Source: CAZGXI01 sp964529715
Lineage (GTDB): Bacteria > Chloroflexota > Anaerolineae > Aggregatilineales > Ch27
Length of the DNA stretch: 64,000 nucleotides
Reading direction: 5' to 3'
Assembly (NCBI GenBank): GCA_964529715.1
Contig: CAZGXI010000006.1
Span: 100,985 to 164,984, forward strand
Position numbers and translations under genes: made by a program
The notes under the pieces: model-generated
Seen by the model: the letters and a program-made list of their open reading frames with translations, nothing else
What the model was told of the DNA's origin: nothing
Databases searched by the model: none
In this document: one piece after another, positions 60,684-64,000 of the stretch
How the letters are laid out: the number at the start of each line of letters is the position of its first letter
Numbering within the stretch: position 1 is the first letter of the stretch

Positions 60684-61153
60684 TGGCATGGGCGCATTTC
60701 CCCTGTTTTCAGCGGATCGGAGGCAATTTGCGTCAGGTCCACGTTGACCTTGTCGTATTCCATCCCCAGGTACGGCCCTTGTTTGACACTGATACACTGC
60801 ATGTCTTCCAGCACGCGCAGGGCGTGAATGCCATGAATGAGCACGATGGCATCCCCGGCACGCATGGTGATCTCGCGGATGAGCTGACCATCGTTGCTGT
60901 ACAGTTCGATGACCAGCGCGCCGCGCTGCACCACAAACATCTGCTGCATGTCGTTGATCGTGCGCTGCACCGGGCGATGGTAATGCGGCGCTTCGACGAA
61001 GCCGGCCTCGTGGGCCAGCAGCCCGAACTGGAACGACGATTCGGGGGGCGAGAAAAAGGTCGTTTTGGAAACGCGCGTGTCCGCCCAGATGATCTCGGCG
61101 TATTTGCAGCCTTTGTACTCGACGGTCTCTACCCCTGTCCTGGCTTCGGTCAT
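60680..61153 (-). CDS. Cupin-fold protein, possible sugar-pathway enzyme
   Basis: 157 residues. One cupin barrel: metal-ligand pattern with HYHRP around residue 60 and a later His (LIHGIHAL), plus the Gly-rich turn VQRGALVIEL. Coupled to the aminotransferase by a four-base overlap. Pairings of cupins with DegT enzymes occur in deoxyaminosugar pathways (FdtA/QdtA), but this sequence does not clearly match those families. ATG at 61153 has GGAGG nine bases upstream. Confidence 0.75.
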   Translation of the reverse strand: MTEARTGVETVEYKGCKYAEIIWADTRVSKTTFFSPPESSFQFGLLAHEAGFVEAPHYHRPVQRTINDMQQMFVVQRGALVIELYSNDGQLIREITMRAGDAIVLIHGIHALRVLEDMQCISVKQGPYLGMEYDKVNVDLTQIASDPLKTGEMRPCQ

Positions 61154-61230
61154 CTCCAACGGCCTCCCCTAGTACACGTCCTGATGGCAGAAAAAGCTAT
61201 GCCCGGTTCGCCCCTGCCGGGGGTAGCTCG
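61154..61230. other. Start of a 368-base gene-free region (61154-61521)
   Basis: The promoter region of the cupin-DegT operon should lie here and toward 61440. The rest of the stretch holds the composite repeat (61231-61357) and the terminator (61475-61516). No gene is seen. Confidence 0.4.
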
Positions 61231-61357
61231 CCCGGCATTGAAATGCCGGGCTATGAACGAGAAGTCCACTAAAGTGGACTGGGGCAAGCTGACCCGGCAG
61301 ATCGGCTTCAGCCCGCTTCAGCGGGCTTGTCATTTGTAGCCGGGAACTTGAGTCCCC
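61231..61357. repeat. Composite palindromic repeat, family 3, full inverted pair (BIME-like)
   Basis: The left unit is CCCGGCATTGAAATGCCGGG then AGTCCACTAAAGTGGACT. The right unit, inverted, is AGCCCGCTTCAGCGGGCT then GTAGCCGGGAACTTGAGTC. The two units face each other across about 30 bases, as in REPIN/BIME arrangements. It lies upstream of the cupin gene. Confidence 0.75.
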
Positions 61358-61474
61358 AGCGGACGGCGTGCTCAGCCGTTGCGTTGAAAACTTACCTCCG
61401 GCGCAACTGTACCCGATCCGCCCGGTATCGGCAATTTTAGAGGAGAACAACCGTGTGGGGAAATACGCTGCTGA

Positions 61475-61516
61475 GAGAAAAAACGCCGGGGCGGCCAAAG
61501 CGGGTCGCCCCGGCGG
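61475..61516 (-). terminator. Intrinsic terminator after the sugar isomerase/epimerase gene
   Basis: On the minus strand a CGCCGGGGCG-type stem (arms 61484-61493 and 61506-61515, loop about 12 bases) is followed by TTTTTTCTC, a few bases after the stop at 61522. It is the best Rho-independent terminator in the window. Confidence 0.85.
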
Positions 61517-61521
61517 GAACA

Positions 61522-62370
61522 TTACATCAGGCCGACCTTTTGCGCCCCGGCCTTGAGGAACGCCAGCCCTTCCCGCGCCAATACGGCGGGCGGCTGGTTG
61601 GTCGGACGCCACAAGCAGGTCGCCGCCTGCAAATCCGGGTTGATCGCGGCGAAGGACTCCAGCACCAGCGGTCCTTTGTAGCCGGCATCCTTGAGGCCCC
61701 GGAACACCTCATCCCAGTTGACGGTGCCGGTGCCGACCAGCCCACGATGGCTCTCGCTCATGTGGATGTAGCCCAACACGTCCCCGGCCTCCACCAACGG
61801 CTTATAGAAGCCCTCTTCCTCGATGTTCATGTGGTAGGTGTCGGCGTGCAGCAGCAGGTTATCCGCGCCGACGGCCTTGATCGTGGCACGGGCATCGGCC
61901 AGGGAGTTATAGAGGTAGGTTTCGTAGCGATTGCAGGCTTCCAGCGCCAGGGTGATGCCGCGCTGCTTCGCCGCTTCTGCCACCTCACCCAACACATCGA
62001 TCACCGTCTGGCGTTCGGCAGCCGAGGGCGGCTTGCCGGTGAGCGTACCGAGCGCGTAGGCGATGCAGCCGCCCAGGAACCTGCCGCCCATCTCTGCTGT
62101 TTTGTCCAGTGCGCTGATCAAAAAGGCTTTGGCCCGCTGCGGCTGGGCCGGCATATGGGCATCGTCTGGCAGCACCAACGAAGCCACCCCCTCGATACCT
62201 GCGTCGGCCAGCGCGCGCCGATGGGCTGCTGCATCGAAGGTCTCCGGCTTAAGCAGCGGAATTTCAATGAAGTCGAACCCGGCCTCGCCGGCCTGGCGAA
62301 TAGCCTGGTTGCCGGACTCGGTGGTCCATTCCCCAATCCAGACGAATGCGTGTGCTCCATATTTCGGCAT
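61522..62370 (-). CDS. Sugar epimerase/isomerase, TIM barrel (tagatose-3-epimerase-like)
   Basis: 282 residues. Xylose-isomerase-like barrel; metal ligands are visible in order: Glu in LALEACNRYE, Asp and His in LLHADTYHMNIEE, His in HMSESHRG, and Glu in LVLESFA. The order matches ketose 3-epimerases. Encoded 99 bases after L-rhamnose isomerase, so it may act on rhamnulose or another ketose (inference). Followed by an intrinsic terminator. Confidence 0.88.
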   Translation of the reverse strand: MPKYGAHAFVWIGEWTTESGNQAIRQAGEAGFDFIEIPLLKPETFDAAAHRRALADAGIEGVASLVLPDDAHMPAQPQRAKAFLISALDKTAEMGGRFLGGCIAYALGTLTGKPPSAAERQTVIDVLGEVAEAAKQRGITLALEACNRYETYLYNSLADARATIKAVGADNLLLHADTYHMNIEEEGFYKPLVEAGDVLGYIHMSESHRGLVGTGTVNWDEVFRGLKDAGYKGPLVLESFAAINPDLQAATCLWRPTNQPPAVLAREGLAFLKAGAQKVGLM

Positions 62371-62469
62371 ACCATGACGCTCCTTTCCTTAAACGCGGCG
62401 ACAAGCGATCAGTTACAGATGTAGACGTCCCTTACCTATCTTATGTAGGAGGACGGGAGACGCGGGCGA

Positions 62470-63657
62470 TTAACCTCTGGCCTGGGCAATGCGCTGCTGA
62501 TAATCGTCGGCGCGCAGGGCGGCGAGCGGGTCAGGCGAACGGCCCATCTCCACGCGCACCTGGGCCAGCAGGGGACGCACATCCGTTTCGTAGGCATCCA
62601 CCAGCGCGCGATGCGCCCCCAGCACATCGCCCTCAAGCTGGCACTGCCGCAGGCGGGGGTAGTCCACGATCAGCGCCTTCGCCAGCGCCACCTGACAGTT
62701 GATCACGCTGACCAGCATCCCCTCGATCTTGGACTCGATGTTGAAGTTTTGGTCGATCATATAGGCCACATCTTTGGCCTGATCGCCCGCCGAGACCAGT
62801 TCCACGAAAATCTCGAACAGCTCGAACGGATTCACCGACCCGACGATCAGGTCGTCGTCGGCGTACTTGCGAGCGTTGAAGTGGAAACCGCCCAGCCGCC
62901 CTTCGTCCAGCAAAATAGCGACGATGTGCGCGATGTTGGTGCCCTGCGCATGGTGACCGGTATCGACCAGCACCTGCGCCCGCTCGCCGAGTTTGAGGCA
63001 GGTGGCGTAAGACGTGCCCCAGTCCGGCAGGTCGGTGTGATAAAAGGCCGGTTCAAAGAACTTATATTCCACCAGCATGATCCCATTCGGCGGCAGATGG
63101 CGGTACGTCTCCTTAAGGGCGGCCTCCATACGGTGCTTGCGCTCGCGGAAACTATCCTGACCAGCGTAATTGGTGCCGTCAGCAAACCACAGGCTCAACA
63201 GACGGCTGCCCGTCTTGCGCATGATCTCGCAGCATTCGACCATGTGCGCGATGGCTTCCTCGCGCACGGCGGCGGAAGGATGGGTAATGCTGCCCAGCTT
63301 GTATTGCTCATCCTGGAACAGGTTGGGGTTCACGGCCCCGATCTCCACGCCGTGCTCCCTGGCGAATTGCGTCACGGCGGTCCAGTCGTCGGTCACTTTG
63401 TCCCAGGGGATGTGGATGGCGACACTGGGCGCAATGCCGCTGAGACGGTGCACATAAGCAGCGTCTTCCAGGCGCTCCCACAGGTTACGCGCTGCACCAG
63501 GCCAGTGGAAGACGTGAAAGCGCGTGCCACCTTCGCTGTAGCCCCACGAGGGCGTCTCGATACGTTGGGCCTTGAGCCGGGCCTTGACCTGCTCCACGTC
63601 GATCCCCTGCCCGGCCAGGCGGTCGGCGAGACGTTGGTAATCGGCCTGATAGTCCAT
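62470..63657 (-). CDS. rhaI: L-rhamnose isomerase (RhaI type)
   Basis: 395 residues. Interconverts L-rhamnose and L-rhamnulose. Metal-site segments are visible: LVEYKFFEPAFYHTDLPDWG, VDTGHHAQGTNIAHIVA and HFNARKYADDDLIVGS. This is the RhaI/Pseudomonas-type enzyme rather than the E. coli RhaA type. ATG at 63657 is preceded by AAGGAGGAGG. First gene of a minus-strand operon with the epimerase; divergent from the LacI-type gene. Confidence 0.92.
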   Translation of the reverse strand: MDYQADYQRLADRLAGQGIDVEQVKARLKAQRIETPSWGYSEGGTRFHVFHWPGAARNLWERLEDAAYVHRLSGIAPSVAIHIPWDKVTDDWTAVTQFAREHGVEIGAVNPNLFQDEQYKLGSITHPSAAVREEAIAHMVECCEIMRKTGSRLLSLWFADGTNYAGQDSFRERKHRMEAALKETYRHLPPNGIMLVEYKFFEPAFYHTDLPDWGTSYATCLKLGERAQVLVDTGHHAQGTNIAHIVAILLDEGRLGGFHFNARKYADDDLIVGSVNPFELFEIFVELVSAGDQAKDVAYMIDQNFNIESKIEGMLVSVINCQVALAKALIVDYPRLRQCQLEGDVLGAHRALVDAYETDVRPLLAQVRVEMGRSPDPLAALRADDYQQRIAQARG

Positions 63658-63748
63658 GCGTGCCTCCTCCTTATGGATAAAGCAGCCCTGCAACGCAAAT
63701 CTGGCTGCACAGACGGCCACTATCGTTTATACTATCTATGGGGGACAC

Positions 63749-63766
63749 GAAAACGGTTGCGTTTTC
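63749..63766. promoter_or_regulatory. Palindrome GAAAACG-N4-CGTTTTC in the rhaI/LacI divergent region
   Basis: A perfect 7-base inverted repeat with a four-base centre, about 90 bases upstream of rhaI. It may be an operator, but its centre is not the usual LacI CG. Confidence 0.45.
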
Positions 63767-63813
63767 AAACGCGCATCCGTCGCTTGTGGATATTATACAA
63801 CACACGCCATGCC

Positions 63814-63829
63814 GTGTAAACGATTACAC
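63814..63829. promoter_or_regulatory. LacI-family operator-like site
   Basis: GTGTAAACGATTACAC is nearly palindromic with a central CG, the classic LacI-family operator shape (TGTAAxCGxTTACA). It lies between rhaI and the LacI-type gene and would control either or both. Confidence 0.62.
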
Positions 63830-63861
63830 CCGCTGCTGCCATTTTTATCGGGGGTATCCCA

Positions 63862-64000
63862 ATGGCTACATTCGAGGAAGTCGCCCGCAACCTGCGGCGC
63901 AGCGAGACGACCACCATCGGCCTGATCGTGCCGGACAACAGCAATTCCTTCTTCGCCGAGATCGCGCGCGGCGTGGAGGATGTGTGCTTCCAGGAAGGCT
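63862..64000 (+). CDS. LacI-type regulator lacking its DNA-binding head (partial, runs off window)
   Basis: The reading frame starts MATFEEVAR, the way LacI helix-turn-helix domains begin, but passes straight into NLRRSETTTIGLIVPDNSNS, the hinge and first strand of the sugar-binding domain. About 50 residues of helix-turn-helix are absent, and no other frame upstream supplies them. The join lies at GTCGCCCGC, which would be present at both VAR of the head and VAR of the hinge, so a deletion between short direct repeats is a simple explanation. The rest (FFAEIARGVEDVCF) is intact. GGGGG precedes the ATG. The 3' end is outside the window. Confidence 0.72.
   Translation, partial: MATFEEVARNLRRSETTTIGLIVPDNSNSFFAEIARGVEDVCFQEG

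Noticed and set aside
63656..63925. Small plus-strand frame as the missing LacI head
   Set aside because: Its translation has no helix-turn-helix pattern and it is out of frame with the sugar-binding part.
1..64000. tRNA, rRNA, transposase or phage genes
   Set aside because: No cloverleaf, rRNA-like stretch, transposase or phage structural gene was recognised by reading; a tRNA search program could still find one that I missed.

Overview
The window looks like a high-GC chromosome segment from a free-living, saccharolytic bacterium, most likely Chloroflexota (Anaerolineae-like). This is inferred from gene content: several ribose/rhamnose-type and maltose-type sugar ABC transporters, many secreted SH3-domain proteins and lipoproteins, an LLM-class (F420-type) flavin oxidoreductase, dynamin-like GTPase pairs, a GT-C glycosyltransferase and dense families of intergenic palindromes. 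No rRNA, tRNA, transposase, phage gene or CRISPR array was seen.

Layout. 1-3425 (minus): a sugar ABC operon (ATPase, permease, partial permease). 3697-6933 (plus): flippase, FkbM-type methyltransferase and glycosyltransferase, i.e. surface-glycan genes. 7037-9718: PEP carboxylase. 10004-12385: a beta-repeat lipoprotein, an FHA protein and an orphan response regulator. 12677-27546: a cell-envelope region. It carries five paralogous exported SGNH-like proteins whose block I reads G-D-C instead of G-D-S, an SH3 protein, and a minus-strand operon of MBOAT acyltransferase, SGNH/AlgX-like protein and a 39-residue membrane microprotein ending in WIYQGF. A fatty-acyl-AMP ligase/ACP pair lies at its right end. 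27640-32806: two dynamin-like GTPases separated by an AT-richer plus-strand pair (DUF6978-like and DUF1828-like). 32873-41088: PIN-domain remnant, ferredoxin, SH3 membrane protein, methyltransferase, Ada-type repair protein, right-handed-repeat protein and ligA. 41152-42063: a terpenoid-cyclase-fold protein. 42417-50354: an RpiR-regulated operon joining a sugar-type ABC transporter to mtnK and mtnA (5-methylthioribose uptake and salvage). 50410-57009: maltose-type ABC transporter, GH4 alpha-galactosidase and Gfo/Idh/MocA oxidoreductase. 57159-61153: GT-C protein, DegT aminotransferase and cupin. 61522-64000: sugar epimerase/isomerase, L-rhamnose isomerase and, divergently, a LacI-type protein that appears to lack its DNA-binding head.

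The most interesting signal is at 16456-27546. The components of a Dlt-like envelope acylation pathway can be read there: AMP ligase, acyl carrier protein, MBOAT, acyl-shuttle-like microprotein and SGNH transferase. They are interleaved with a family of exported SGNH-like proteins carrying G-D-C. The microprotein is shorter than usual annotation cut-offs and would normally be missed.

A second theme is repeats. A family of ten 28-30 nt palindromes with covarying arms sits at gene ends, with one copy inside the MBOAT coding region. A second palindrome family (core GGCTTGAAGCC) occurs only between convergent genes. A third, composite family resembles BIME/REPIN elements. Two roughly 90 nt inverted repeats of an ACACAGAT/ACACGGAT type are also present.
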